Source: Cristatella mucedo
Taxonomy: Eukaryota > Bryozoa > Phylactolaemata > Cristatellidae
Length of the DNA stretch: 64,000 nt
Assembly: GCA_009760855.2 (NCBI GenBank)
Contig: WPIO01000001.1
Span: 18,233,001-18,297,000 of the forward strand
Direction: 5' to 3'
A model generated the notes under the pieces. That model made no database searches and had not been told where the DNA came from. It saw nothing but the letters and a program-made list of their open reading frames with translations. The number at the start of each line of letters is the position of its first letter. Position 1 is the first letter of the stretch. Both the position numbers and the translations under genes were made by a program. Below, piece by piece: positions 1 through 13,904 of the stretch.

Positions 1-3000
1 GTACAATTTATTTTTCAATCATAACACCTTTCTCATCTTTAATGAAATCTTTTGTGTTTGGATCTATTAAATATTTTTCACATATTTAATCTTTAAATTT
101 ACCTAGACTTCCTTTATTGGCAGGTATCATCTTTTCAGCTCCTTCTACTTTCCATGTATCTTGATTCTTAGGATAACCAGATACACCTAGGTAGTCTAAA
201 TAGTTTGCAAAATCTCTGTAAACATTATCAGTATTTATTTGCATTACTAGAGAATCAGTATCAGTATATGCAAGTGTTACTTTATCATCATAGTAATCTT
301 TTATTGTATTATAGTAGAAATCTTGCATTATTAGTTTTGAGATATCTAGAATTGTAAAACTCAAATAAATAGGTTGATCAAGACAGATCTCTGCTGTTGT
401 TGATTCAACTCCAACTAAATTTTGATTAAACAACCTTCTATCTTTAAATCTAGCACTCATTACTCTTTTATCTGAAACTGCAATATCCTTATCATATTTT
501 AGATCAAACAGTTCAATGTTTACTCGTTCTCTAACATTTTCCATAGTCTTGCAAAATAATGCATTTTTTTTAAGTTGATAATATTCTTTTTTCAAACTCA
601 TCTTTTGCTTCTTTTCTTCTAGTAATGTTGCTAAGTATATATCCACTAAACCATCTACTTTGAGTTGAACTCATTACTCAATGTATCTTTGTTAATACAT
701 AACCCCTCTCAATTGCAAGTTGTACATTTCTATAATGAATAACATATTTAGTTTTTGGTTCTAGATCAACAATCAGTTTTTCTACTTTACTTTTGCAATC
801 ATCTACTTTTTCTTATTGTCTTAATAATGATTTATTTTGATAATCAAAATATTCTTCAACATTCACTTTTCTTCTAATTGGTAAAATAGAATAATCTGAA
901 TAAACATCATGTAATTCATCAGGACAGTGCATATCTAATTCAAAAGCATAACCTGTTTCAGCATCTTCTTTTATTGATAATTTCTTTTTAGTTGTAAGTC
1001 TTTTTATTGTTTATCATCTAAAAACTTGAAATTCGAAATGGGAAGCGGTTGTGTCATTGCTGTAGCATATAATTAATTTGCATCGACATAAAGCAACCAA
1101 ATCTTTTCTTTACTCATTTTCTGTATCATATTTGGATGCCATTTCATTGTTTGCTTTAATATGTCTACATGATGCTTGTTTTATTCCTCCTCTCATTGCA
1201 CTTTTATAGAAGTCAAAATGCTCAAAGTTTGTTAATAAATCTAGTTTAACCTTTGAAAATCTCAAACCTGCAGCCCAAGTTAAACCTAGAGCTGTAAGGA
1301 AATTAGCTGAATCTAAACCATCAATCTTCTTAGATAAGTGTCTAATATTTGAAATACATATGCTAATAAAAGAACATCTATTTTTAGATTAATATCGCTA
1401 TACTTTTTCAATGTGTCTTCTGTATCAAGATCTAGTTTTTTCATCAATGCCCAAACTCTCTCAGCACGATCATACTCTTTTTATGCTTGTATTATTTAAC
1501 ATACTATAAAAACTTTTAATTGAAGGTAGTGTTTTTTCATCTAGTCTTGAAAATGAATCTAGATATTCCTAAAGCAATATACTTTTTTCTTTTAATAGAT
1601 CAAATTCTGTATCATCTAACATAGAAAAGTATTTTCTTGTTTGATCTAAAGGCTTTCGTGATTTAACAACATTGTTTACAAGATCTGCTAAACCTTTTTG
1701 CAACATTTGTAAAGAATCTGTAAAACTAAGTGAACCAATTTCAAATGTTTATGTATTTCTCCATATTGTTAGCAATAACTTTTTTATTTAGTTTTAAATC
1801 TTGAAATTTTTGTACTAATAAATGCGCATCATAGCCGTTTAAGTTATGAGTAAATACTGGAAGTTTAAACTTCTTAGGATTAATGCTAATATTAAAATTG
1901 CAAACATTATGAGCAGCACCTCTATAATTTCTTGTCATGTGACAGTGATCCAAGACTTTATCACCATCTAAATCTAAACCACAAATATAACAAATAGTCG
2001 CATTCTCAAAATCTTCATTATCATCTTTTTTAAATTACTATAATCAAATGTATTGTATTTATCAAGAATAAGTTGCAATTCATTTTTTATTTTTTCAACT
2101 TTTTCTAATAAACTTTTAATAGATCTCTAACATTATTAGGACCATTTAATAATTTAAATGTTCTTTGTTTTCCTTCATAATCAATAATAGTATAAGCAGA
2201 TGAATAAGGAATATGCTTTTGAAAAGTACCTTGTGGTGTAGTAGGATCTTCTTTATCTGTTTTTCTAACACTTGTAAGTAAGCATTCAAAGTCTGCATAA
2301 GCAACATAACGACACCGTAATGTTTTTGCATAATTTTTAAAATAACGTGTATCTCCTTTTTTACTATCTGCACTGGGCATTCTTATTCTAGATATACCAT
2401 GATTTCTACGTTTGCATGCATCAACATGTGATTCTAGTTTATCTTCTAGTTTGTCGCAGTTGCCACATTACTCCACTTCTCGCCGACCTGCACTGGTTAC
2501 CAGTCAAGCAACGGATTGACTTCAAGGTTTTGACGCTCACTTTTAGGTCTCTTCATTCTATGGCTCCAGCCTATCTGTCAGATATACTACCCCATCAGGC
2601 AAAGCATCGTACCACCCGCTTTTCGGAATCCAACAGTCTAGAAATACCTCGTACAAACCTTAAATCCTTTGGAGACCGTGCATTTAGCTCGTATGCTCCC
2701 ACAGCCTGGAACTCCCTCCCGACCTGCATGAGAACATCCCCTGACCTGACCACATTTAAAAAAAACTTAAAAACATACCTATTTAGGACAGCATTTAGTG
2801 GGTCCTTGTGATTCGTCCTCGATGTGCTTATGCGTGCTGACACTGTTCATGCTGCCACTAACCACATTTGCATGCTGACCCAGTGCATGTAACCCCTAAC
2901 CATGTTATTCATTTTGTTTGTTTTTCAAGCATGATTTTACTTACTATTCTATTGCGTATCACTTTGCAGCAAATGTAAAGCGCCTAGAAAGATATTAAGT

Positions 3001-4212
3001 TCTCTGAGGGCGCTTTATCAAGTGCAATATTATTATTATTATTATCTTTAGAGTAAAATCTACACAAACATCTTTTACAAGTAAGCTGCGTTCCATAACC
3101 TTTGCTGCTTCTGTACAGACCATTTAAGTTTTCAATAATTACATAATGAAAGTTGCTTTTATTCGGAGTGCTATATAAAAGAAGATCCAAATGCTTCTCT
3201 TTCTCTTCATCAACTACCATGAGTGGAGTTAAAACTTTATTATCATATTCGTAAACATTAATTGTTATGTAAAATAATTCTGCTAATTGAGGAATATCAG
3301 CTACGTTTAATACATTTGAAGGATGATTTTCTTTTTCAATGAACAATTCTTCTATTCCCTTAAGATTGTGTGAGTATTTTTAATGTAATATTTCTTTTAA
3401 ATCAGCAGTAGATTCTGGATGATTCTCTCGCCAATGAAGAAATCTCAATACACATCATAAAGCACAAATATTATCTGATTCATTTTTTTATATTGATTGT
3501 AGATCTCTTCTTTTCTAATCCTGCTGGCATTGGCAAATAAATACCACCAAATCTATGTCGAAAATAAGAAAACTTTGCATAAATAGTATTAACACCAATT
3601 ATAGTCCAATAACAACCTTTTTCTAACCATTCTTCTACTCTCTTTTTAAAAGCAGCAAATTGAGTTCTAATTTTTCCATCAATATCTGAAACTCTATTTG
3701 CTTTTGAATTACTTACTCCAGCAAATGGTTAATAATTAAATGCACCAGTTTCTGAAGCTAAAATAGGTGAAATAACAAGGGTCATTTTTAAGTCACTCTA
3801 GTTTTCAAGTAATTTTTTGTTAACTAATTAAAATTCTGCTCCAACCTTATCATATATTACATTAAAATCAATTCTATTTTTTCTAATCCATTATAATCAT
3901 TATCTAAGAATTTACCATCTGAAGAAGCTTTTCCTAAAAACCATCCTGTTTCTTGTATTTTAATCAATCTCCTAGACTCCCTATCGAAAGACCATCTGTT
4001 ATTAGTCTAAGCAGTTTTCTTAGCAATAGGATTATCTAATTTTATAACTGTTGGTGTTCTTAAACTTGCAATCATTGCATCTAATTCTCTTTTGAGAATG
4101 GATATTTTGGCATAAGACCTGTACGTATTCTTGCTTCTTTTCTAATACGTTTTGCATGATCGTTAAATTTGTCACCCTCCCGTCGCATAAAGTAATCAAT
4201 GTTTTGGGACAT
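1..4212 (-). pseudogene. Broken protein-primed family B DNA polymerase of Polinton/Maverick type
   Basis: The minus strand carries, in the order of one polymerase, a start block beginning at ATG 4212, a Cys-pair block (about 3060-3110), an exonuclease block with YADFEC near 2285-2299, a His/Cys block with THNLNGYDAHL near 1815-1851, palm segments around 690-1100 and the catalytic YTDTDS motif at about 251-268. These motifs and their order are typical of the polymerases of Polinton/Maverick elements and adintoviruses. In-frame stops (for example just past 86, near 700 and near 3380), frameshifts and a LINE inserted at 2446-3041 show it is dead. The sequence is much richer in A+T than its surroundings, fitting an element of foreign origin. 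No integrase, capsid or packaging gene is visible, so only this part of the element is in the window; it may continue to the left. Confidence 0.88.
2446..3041 (+). mobile_element. LINE A 3' fragment inserted in the polymerase relic
   Basis: This is a 5'-truncated L2/CR1-like retrotransposon end. It encodes the last part of the reverse-transcriptase protein (LHWLPVKQRIDF block), then a 3' UTR and the tail ending in ATT repeats. A 7-bp TTATCTT occurs on both sides (2439-2445 and 3042-3048), a convincing target-site duplication. The coding part is nearly undamaged, so this is one of the younger copies in the window and it postdates the polymerase insertion. Confidence 0.9.
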
Positions 4213-4306
4213 AAATAAAGACAGAAAATTTATTTAATTAAATATTTAATTAACTGCAAATATTTTTTACTCTTATATAGTCATATCAACCTAACACAAC
4301 TCCAGG

Positions 4307-4494
4307 TAGTTATAAAATGAATGGAATGGAGAATAGGGTCTCGAGAATGACGGCAGCCATTAAATAAATCGGACGACGAGAAACGATCGAGCGTTAGCGA
4401 GATTGTTGATCGGAGTACGGTTTATTTAATTGATGTCGTCATTCGAATGAGCCCACGGCTCCATTTCATTCATTTTATAATTACTTCCCTTGAA
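4307..4494. repeat. Imperfect long hairpin beside the polymerase relic
   Basis: Two arms of about 65 bp, 4307-4371 and 4429-4494, are imperfect reverse complements (TTATAAAATGAATG at the outer left, CATTCATTTTATAA at the outer right, TTAAATAAA inside). The loop contains GATCGAGCGTTAGCGAG. The hairpin starts about 95 bp upstream of the polymerase ATG. It could be a terminal inverted repeat structure or an unrelated MITE; no transposase lies inside. Confidence 0.6.
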
Positions 4495-4589
4495 CAAATA
4501 CGTCAGCCAAAAACAAAAAGATCGCTATAGTTTTGGGTGAAGATGAATTTAACAGCTGCTCCTGTATGATGATGGCTAGTTATTTTTGT

Positions 4590-4745
4590 AAGTCTTTTGG
4601 TCCAGCGGTTAAGGTGCTCGCCCCCCCCCCCGACCAAGGTCTGGCTGAGGTCGTGGGCTCGAGCCCGAAGGCATATGTGAAGCGCCTGAATAGAGATTAG
4701 GTTCTCTTGGGGCGCTATACAAATGAATTATTCTTTATTTTATCT
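4590..4745 (+). mobile_element. SINE1 copy (tRNA head, LINE A-like tail)
   Basis: The head has box-A-like GTCCAGCGGTTAAGGT and box-B-like GTGGGCTCGAGCCC, separated by a poly-C run. The tail reads GAAGCGCCTGAATAGAG...TTGGGGCGCTATACAAATG, clearly related to the LINE A tail. This is the clearest plus-strand member of SINE1. Confidence 0.75.
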
Positions 4746-5189
4746 TTGAGCCCGCAAAAAGGCCGTGTCCTTGACGACACCAGAAAGTTGGCAAAAATCT
4801 GCTCATTGCCCTTGGCAACGCCAGCTAATAACACACAAAATTTAAAACTGTGAAACTAAAATAATATTGTATTCGTGACTTAGCTCTCCTCTTTAGTAGC
4901 TTAAAAAGCATATGTAAGCTCTGAATTTGCAAGTTTCGAAGGACGTGCGTTCGTACTTGCTGCTCCGATGGAGACCAATACAGATCTCGCAGTAACGGAA
5001 AGTATAGTGACAGGCTCTGCATTAGCAGCTCAGAATTAGCCTCATAATGTAAGAGCGACTGCAAGGCTTCGAGGAGTCTGGACGCCGACACTAGATGCAC
5101 TAGCCAGGGCATCGACAGAATCCCGCTAACGGTCAGAGTTGGACGGACATTAGGAACACTCAGTGGCTACGGCAGGTAAAATAAAGAAC

Positions 5190-5290
5190 GTCATTCGTTT
5201 GTATGGCGCCCAAAGAGATTACTTAATCTCTATCCAGGCGATCCGCATATGCCACAGGGCTCTCGAAAGCACGACTTCTGCCTTCAATGG
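5190..5290 (-). mobile_element. SINE1 fragment
   Basis: The reverse complement matches the SINE1 tail and box B region: TTTGTATGGCGCCCAAAGAG, then AATCTCTATCCAGGCG and GCATATGCCACAGGGCTC. It is diverged and cut short. The neighbouring 4750-5190 and 5290-5880 hold no gene or repeat I recognise. Confidence 0.5.
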
Positions 5291-5884
5291 CGAGCAGATA
5301 CGGTGTCATGATGTCATGAGTAGGACTTCACTACGAATCACGTGGAGTACGCAAGCCACCTTTCAATTGTTGACTGCCGTCCGTCCCTCCGTCACATGGT
5401 AATATGACGAGCAGTAATGACATGGAGTGACGTGTAATAGATGTCTACGACTGCGAAGTGAGTTCGCAGTCAGTGAGCTCCAGTAGTCTTCAAATAACGA
5501 GACACCGCGGCTCAGCTTAAGATTGCGTCGTCACAAGGCTTCTCCTTCTACAACTGCAGCTATGCGTTATTATGTAAGCACACTGTACGCCATTGTCTGT
5601 TTATAAGGCCTTCAGCTTTTTCATGCCCGCTTTTTTAAGGGGACGTTGCACCAGCCGAATTATAAAATTCCTCGCAGCACAGGAGTGTCCAAGAGACAGA
5701 GAAATCCTACCAAAGATACCAAGAAACTCACGCAGTGCTCGTAAGCGAGGTCACTCCTGCTGACTTGAGTACTGCCGCGTGGTCACAGTACCTGCATAAT
5801 ATAGCAGCAGCACAGTACCAGGGCAAGCATAAGAGTCTCGGGCAGAGCAGTCATAGCACACTGAACTATACGAGTAGAATAAAT

Positions 5885-6065
5885 AAATAGCATACTAGCT
5901 GATTTAACAGCCTCTTTGCATAGCGATAGAAGAGCCTTCACGGCTATCGCCGTCGTTTGCAGTGGCGATATGGAATCACCCACCGCAAGATTCGTACCCA
6001 CGACCTCGGGACCGAGGACTGTGAAAAGCAACCACGTTACCTAGTGTGCCGTCGCGGCTAAATAC
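5885..6065 (-). mobile_element. SINE2 copy (tRNA-derived)
   Basis: Read on the minus strand, a tRNA-like head (GTCGTGGGTACGAATCTTGC as box B) is followed by a body with GCCACTGCAAACGACGGCGA and a tail ending GAGGCTGTTAAATCAGCTAG. Other copies keep a perfect GGTTCGATTCC or GGTTCGAATCC box B, which identifies the family as tRNA-derived. Confidence 0.75.
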
Positions 6066-6299
6066 ATGGCCTATGAAAAATATACCATGTAACTTTTCAA
6101 AATGATTAACGCTAGTCAGTCGAATAAGCAAAGTGGATTTAATAAGAAAGTGTTGGCGACGAACGATTAAAATCCATTGCCGTACTGGTACGTAGGGATA
6201 TTTTTGGCATCCCCCGGCCTCACGCTTCAGAAAGTGTAGGAGTGCACACGCAAAGTCGAGCGCACCAAGAGCAAATAGCGGAAAAACCTGACCAAAAGA

Positions 6300-6745
6300 T
6301 ATTAGAATATTCTACCCGCAAACGTGGCACTCAGTGGTAGCGGACTACTCGGTGGCCGTGGTCGCAGGCTCTGTAGTCTCAGCGCGCTTACGTCTGCGCG
6401 TCGCACGTACGCGCCGAGGCTGCGCGCGTGTGCGCGATTCGGCTTACTCGCCGCCACGCGCTTCGCGGAGCCAGCCGGCGCGCTCGGCGGACGGAGCGTG
6501 CGAGCGAGTCCAGCTAAAACAAAAGTGAACAAGTCGTATCGCCTCAACTTTTAGCTTTGGAGCTGCGGGCGAGCGATTGAGTTGCTCGCGAGGTCCTGGC
6601 TTCGCTGCCGATAGCCCGCGCGCACGCGCGCGCGCGCCGTGCGTTCGCACCTGCCCGTGCCCGCGACGCGATGCGCTAGGACAGCAGCCGCGGCGCTCTT
6701 CACTTTTCTTGCGCCGTACGGGGGCAGCATGGCGGTGGCATTATG
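6300..6745. other. CpG-rich patch, no recognised gene
   Basis: This stretch is packed with CG dinucleotides, including an alternating CG/CA run near 6618-6640. Several short open frames appear on both strands only because CpG-rich DNA has few stops. It could be a CpG-island promoter or part of a GC-rich repeat; no exon or TATA box can be tied to it. Confidence 0.4.
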
Positions 6746-7361
6746 CTTGCAATACGCATTATCAAATTGATGAATTAACAGAAAATCAGGTACATTCTCT
6801 TACATGAATCACCAATACATAGATAGTAAGCAAGTCAGCAAGTCAAAAGTGCACGAATGGTTCAATGGTGTTTTCCAAACGTCGAGCTCATTTTAAGGAA
6901 TACATATGTATGCCAGGCCTACCCACACATACGGCCGCAAGTTTGATATTTCACTTTCATTTGGCATTCAGCGGCGTGTACATCGGTGCGCCACCATGAT
7001 GGCGGCAGAGCCGTCGCGCGACTTTTGGAGGCCCCCTACAGATTTCACTTTTTTTACCTTTTTACCTCAATGAGTAACACGGCGTATCTATCTGCAGCTC
7101 GCGAAAAACCTTCGATTAATTTGGCGTACTCAAGCTCAGCACTTAGTTCATGTTCAGTGGATATCGTTGATAATCCACAAAGCCTCTCCTGTACGATAAT
7201 TGAGCGCAACATGTGTTTGATGAGCTTCCGTATTAGATAATCTGCACTCTCCGCTTGCAACGCTGACCGCTTGCATCGAAAGGGTTATTCGTCAAGCGAG
7301 CGTCACATTCGAGAAAATCTCTTTGAGGCCGGATTTCAGAGTATAAAAAATACCCGCTCAT

Positions 7362-7522
7362 GTAAATGCCTCATTTACTACCGACGAAAGAACCTTGGCA
7401 GCTTTCACCACCACCCGCTTGCAGTTGGCAATAAAGGATCACCAACGGCAGGATTCGAACGCACGATCTCGGCTATGAAGAGCAAGAGCCTTACGTCCTA
7501 GGCTACAGCGTAGTCCACCGCA
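7362..7522 (-). mobile_element. tRNA-derived SINE (SINE2-related)
   Basis: On the minus strand a box A resembling TAGCCTAGGACGTAAGG precedes a box B GTTCGAATCCTGCC. A body with GGTGATCCTTTATTGCC and GCAAGCGGGTGGTGG and a CATTTAC-type tail follow. It aligns with SINE2 in layout but has a different head sequence. Confidence 0.65.
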
Positions 7523-10302
<2,780 letters not shown>

Positions 10303-10307
<5 letters not shown>

Positions 10308-10829
10308 TACTTAAACAAGAGCCACCAATATTGGGTGACCATTAAAAAAAACTGACCGCACAGAAAATAGTCTGAGAGGCAGTACAAAGACAAATGGATA
10401 GAAAGACCGAAATTAATCAAAGCACGCTCGATAGTCTTTGCAAGATAACGCGCGTCTGGAGAAATCGGCACACAGAAGTTGAAGATATTGGCTTGGCAAC
10501 ATGGAGCGCCTGCTTCAGTCTGCCCACTTCCCAAAATGTTCACAGCCTCTATTTGGTAGCTAATTCATCGAGTCCGAAACGGAACATGGTTGGACGAAAG
10601 CCCCTGAAACTTGTGCCCCTTGTGCCCCTGAAACGTCTGAGGCGCTCAGAAACTGCAGGTGTGCAGGGCTCACGCGGCCGGATTAATAGACCTCGCCCGA
10701 ACACAAAAGACAGTAATTATTCACGACAGTTGTTGAAAAGGCAGATGCGATTTGTAAATCAGCGAGCTAAACCATGAAACCTCTACCTGCACGCTGACCA
10801 ACTTCGGTGGCTATCGTTAAACAAGGAAT
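10303..10829. other. Unassigned stretch
   Basis: A plus-strand frame of 127 codons runs through 10394-10777. It contains a short internal repeat (CTTGTGCCC twice near 10609-10628) but no motif I recognise and no clear splice context. Confidence 0.25.
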
Positions 10830-11265
10830 ACGGAGCTCTTGCTCTCATGCATACTCTTTATCTCTCCATACGGCTATCCACCGCGGATTGGCTCCTTCAT
10901 ACCGAGCTGAAGTGCCGCGTCCGACTTACTCGGCCTCCTCGCTCTCACAGGTAATTTATGGACAATACTATGGCTGCACTTACTTCTAGACTGTGGCGAC
11001 AGAACCCACTTCCTTGGCTCTTACGCAATGCTATCTCTCCGGCAGCCGACTCGGATGCATGACACCAGCACTGCAGCCGTCTCTGAGAGCTGCAACTCCT
11101 GTGCTACTTACTTCCTCGACTGCGCTTGTGCTTCGGCCGAATGCTTCGCATTTCTTTTTGCTGCGCGAGACAATTCGGTTGGCTGCAGTGAGTGCACCGA
11201 AAGCCGCGTAGACTTTGAGTGCAGAAAACTCTCCTGCGTTATACCCGCTTGTTCATTGTGACTTT
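10830..11265 (+). mobile_element. Degenerate LINE B 3' end
   Basis: It aligns stepwise with the 3' ends of the better LINE B copies: GGCTCCTTCATACCGAGCTGA, TATGGACAATACTATGGCTG, TTCTTACGCAATG-like text, then CGAAAGCCGC and CTCTCCTGCGTTATACCCGC. It is heavily mutated and has no open coding frame, so it is an old insertion. Confidence 0.65.
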
Positions 11266-11525
11266 CACCAGAGCGCTGCAACGTGTGCGCTACGCGTGGA
11301 GAAACTCGGAGCTGCGAGGAGTCGCAAGCCGGGATCCCAAAGTTCTGGGATCTTACTCATTTTTACCGAGGTTGAAAATTCCAGAATTCAAATTAAGATA
11401 CTCAGACACTAAGAAAATCAGCTTTACTCGCATCATTCAGCGGCTTCTGCTATTAATATTAGACGAAAAGCTCGGAGGCAGTCATTTAAGAAGACTTAGG
11501 GATGCATGTAAGTTTAAGTAAACAC

Positions 11526-11690
11526 ATAAAGTTCATTTGTATAGCTTCCTGAGAGAACTGAATATCTATCCAGCCGCTTCACGTATGCCAAAGGGCCCCA
11601 GCGCACGACCTCGGTCGTAACGGAGATCACCTTGAACTCGGTCGTTAAAGGCAAGCACTGTAACCCTTGGGCCGAATCCGGGCGGCGTGG
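11526..11690 (-). mobile_element. SINE1 copy
   Basis: Reverse complement of the SINE1 tail (TTCATTTGTATAGC, CTGAGAGAACTGAATATC, GGCCCCAGCGCACGACC), followed by a tRNA-like head ending in TAACCCTTGGGCCG. The head is diverged. Confidence 0.6.
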
Positions 11691-12340
11691 CTTTCAGTAG
11701 CACTATATAAGTTTGATCGTTGGACCTCACAGCTAGCAGAGTGTGTGTCTATGCTGCAGCTGCGCCAGTCGTCGATGGCGACGGACCTCTGCCCGGTGGT
11801 CTCCGAGAGCTGCACGTCGCCGCTAGTTCATACCGAACCTCGTCCCGGCACCTTCTAACAGCGACGCCGAGACAATCGCGCTCATGGCTGCAATATACTC
11901 AGATGGATGGCTGGATGGAAAGCGTATAAGAAAAAAACGCATCAGCTCGAGACCGTGCGCGATACCTCCGGTGATGCTCAACTTACAGTTGAACATCGTT
12001 AGTACGGCGGTAAAGCCTGAACGTCTGAAGCGGGCGCAAAATTAGAAAAAGACTGCTTCACTTGTTGCCATCAGATTTCCCTTCATCAGGTCATTCCATT
12101 TAGCAGTTGATATGCCTTCAGTAAAGACCTGGTGAGAAATGATGCCACGCCACGCTGGACTCCCTCTCCAAGCGTCCCCGCTTCTAAACGTCAATCTAAC
12201 GAAAACGAAAGCGAAATCTCGCCACGCTTTCTTTTCCGTCTCTTGTTGCTTCGCTTGACGAAAGTTGCGTATAGGTCAAGCTTCTACAGCAGACTCTCGT
12301 TAGCCTCCGCAGTTTGTCTCTCACTTTGCTGTCCACCTTA
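11691..12340. other. Unassigned stretch
   Basis: Moderately GC-rich DNA with several short overlapping frames on the plus strand. No family motifs, SINE or LINE landmarks are recognised. Confidence 0.25.
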
Positions 12341-12343
12341 GTT

Positions 12344-12399
12344 GCGCATAGAGAGAGATAGAGAGATAGAGAACAAAAAGTCAGCTAGAGGGCAATTGC

Positions 12400-12453
<54 letters not shown>

Positions 12454-12463
12454 CGAGGAACAG

Positions 12464-12496
<33 letters not shown>

Positions 12497-12524
12497 ACAA
12501 AAAGTCAGCTAGAGGGCAATTGCT

Positions 12525-12564
<40 letters not shown>

Positions 12565-12570
12565 GAACAA
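12344..12570 (+). repeat. (GA)n microsatellite with a repeated spacer
   Basis: Several GA runs are separated by near-identical spacers reading ACAAAAAGTCAGCTAGAGGG, seen three times (the last with ACAACAAGTC). The GA tract plus spacer has therefore itself duplicated in tandem. Confidence 0.95.
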
Positions 12571-13019
12571 CAAGTCAGCTAGAGGGCTTTTTCGCATGGC
12601 GTTACTTTTCGCACCTTTCTTTAAACTAAATTTGTGTTTGGAAATGCTTGCCCGAGTACTTCAACCACGGACCATTGAGGAAGAGGGCAGGGTACTGGTT
12701 TCCGTTGAATAACTTTCGAGAGAGCTCTGAAGCTGAGAAGCAGGCAGCAGCGCTGCAGACGATGAAAAGAGACAGCAGCGATGGCTCCCATCTGCCTGCC
12801 GTTGAAGTGGGACAGCCTTTCACTTAGGTCGTCGGCTCTTTGGGGGAGACCTCATTCCGGTGGAGATTTCGTTTCTAATGGAGATTTAGGTGACCTTACG
12901 AATAAAGATAGCACAAACGGTAATTGCTGCAAACAAGCCACGTACAAGCAAATGCCAAAAGCCTATCACCTATTTGTGGACGCAACAGGAGATGACATTA
13001 AAAACAAGAATTCATCGGT

Positions 13020-13110
13020 ATGGCCCCCTCGAAGAACTGAATCTCTTTCTAGGCACTTTACGTATGCTGTACAGAAAGCATTGTCAAATGATTAGAGATG
13101 GGAGTGCCGA
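13020..13110 (-). mobile_element. LINE A-type tail fragment
   Basis: Reverse complement of the LINE A tail (CTCGAAGAACTGAATCTC, TTTCTAGGCACTTTACG). Its counterpart in arm 2 is at 25835-25945, so it predates the duplication and lies close to its left boundary. Confidence 0.6.
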
Positions 13111-13904
13111 CTGGACTGCTGATGCGACATTTTCAAGTAGATGCGATCGCTTGCCAATGATTAGCATGCCATCCGAGAAGTAGATCCCCTTGACATAGAG
13201 ACTGTGCACACTTGCTCAACAGGTGGGGGATGGCGCGGGTGGAGCAAGCGGAGCGAAAGCAGCCAAGGTCATGTGGCCAGTGTCATGGCAGCAGTCGGCA
13301 TGAGCGGCATTGAATCCTATCATCGCTTAACTCTAGACCTTTTACCTTGTTCACAGAGTGCGCCTGTTTACCGTTACAAATAACGTACGCCTTGAGTTTC
13401 AATACACCTCTAATTTGCTAGTAGCGGCCTTGCATACCTACAGCCACCTTACTTGTGCAAATCAAAACTTCCAGATGCTTCCATTCAGTTAGATTTTTCA
13501 TTCAATTTTAATTTTTAAAATTTGAGATTATTTTCCCATAAATATTTATACATACAACTTTCACAATTTCTGCTCTAATTATTCAGTGCGAGATAGAGGA
13601 ATATTCGCGAATTGCGTTTCAATCGCAAAATCACGTTTTACAGCTTTGATTGCCGAAGACTCGGTTTTTTTAATGGCAAAGCCTTCACCTTTGCCCTGCC
13701 AAACATCGCATATCTTTGGTCTCGACTGCCGTCAGCGCCGAAGCTTACAGGAGCTAACAAATTCTACGTAGACATTGCGGGTCGCATTGCTAAACTCAGT
13801 GAGTCAAAATCCCGAATCGGGCAGCTAAGCTCGGAATGTGAAAATTGTGAGCCGCACAGTTAAATTCATTACCGCCTCTCCTGCGTCGAATGTGGAGTCC
13901 CAAT

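Noticed and set aside
4825-5112. 95-codon Leu-rich minus-strand frame
   Set aside because: No motif, no splice or promoter context, not conserved elsewhere in the window.
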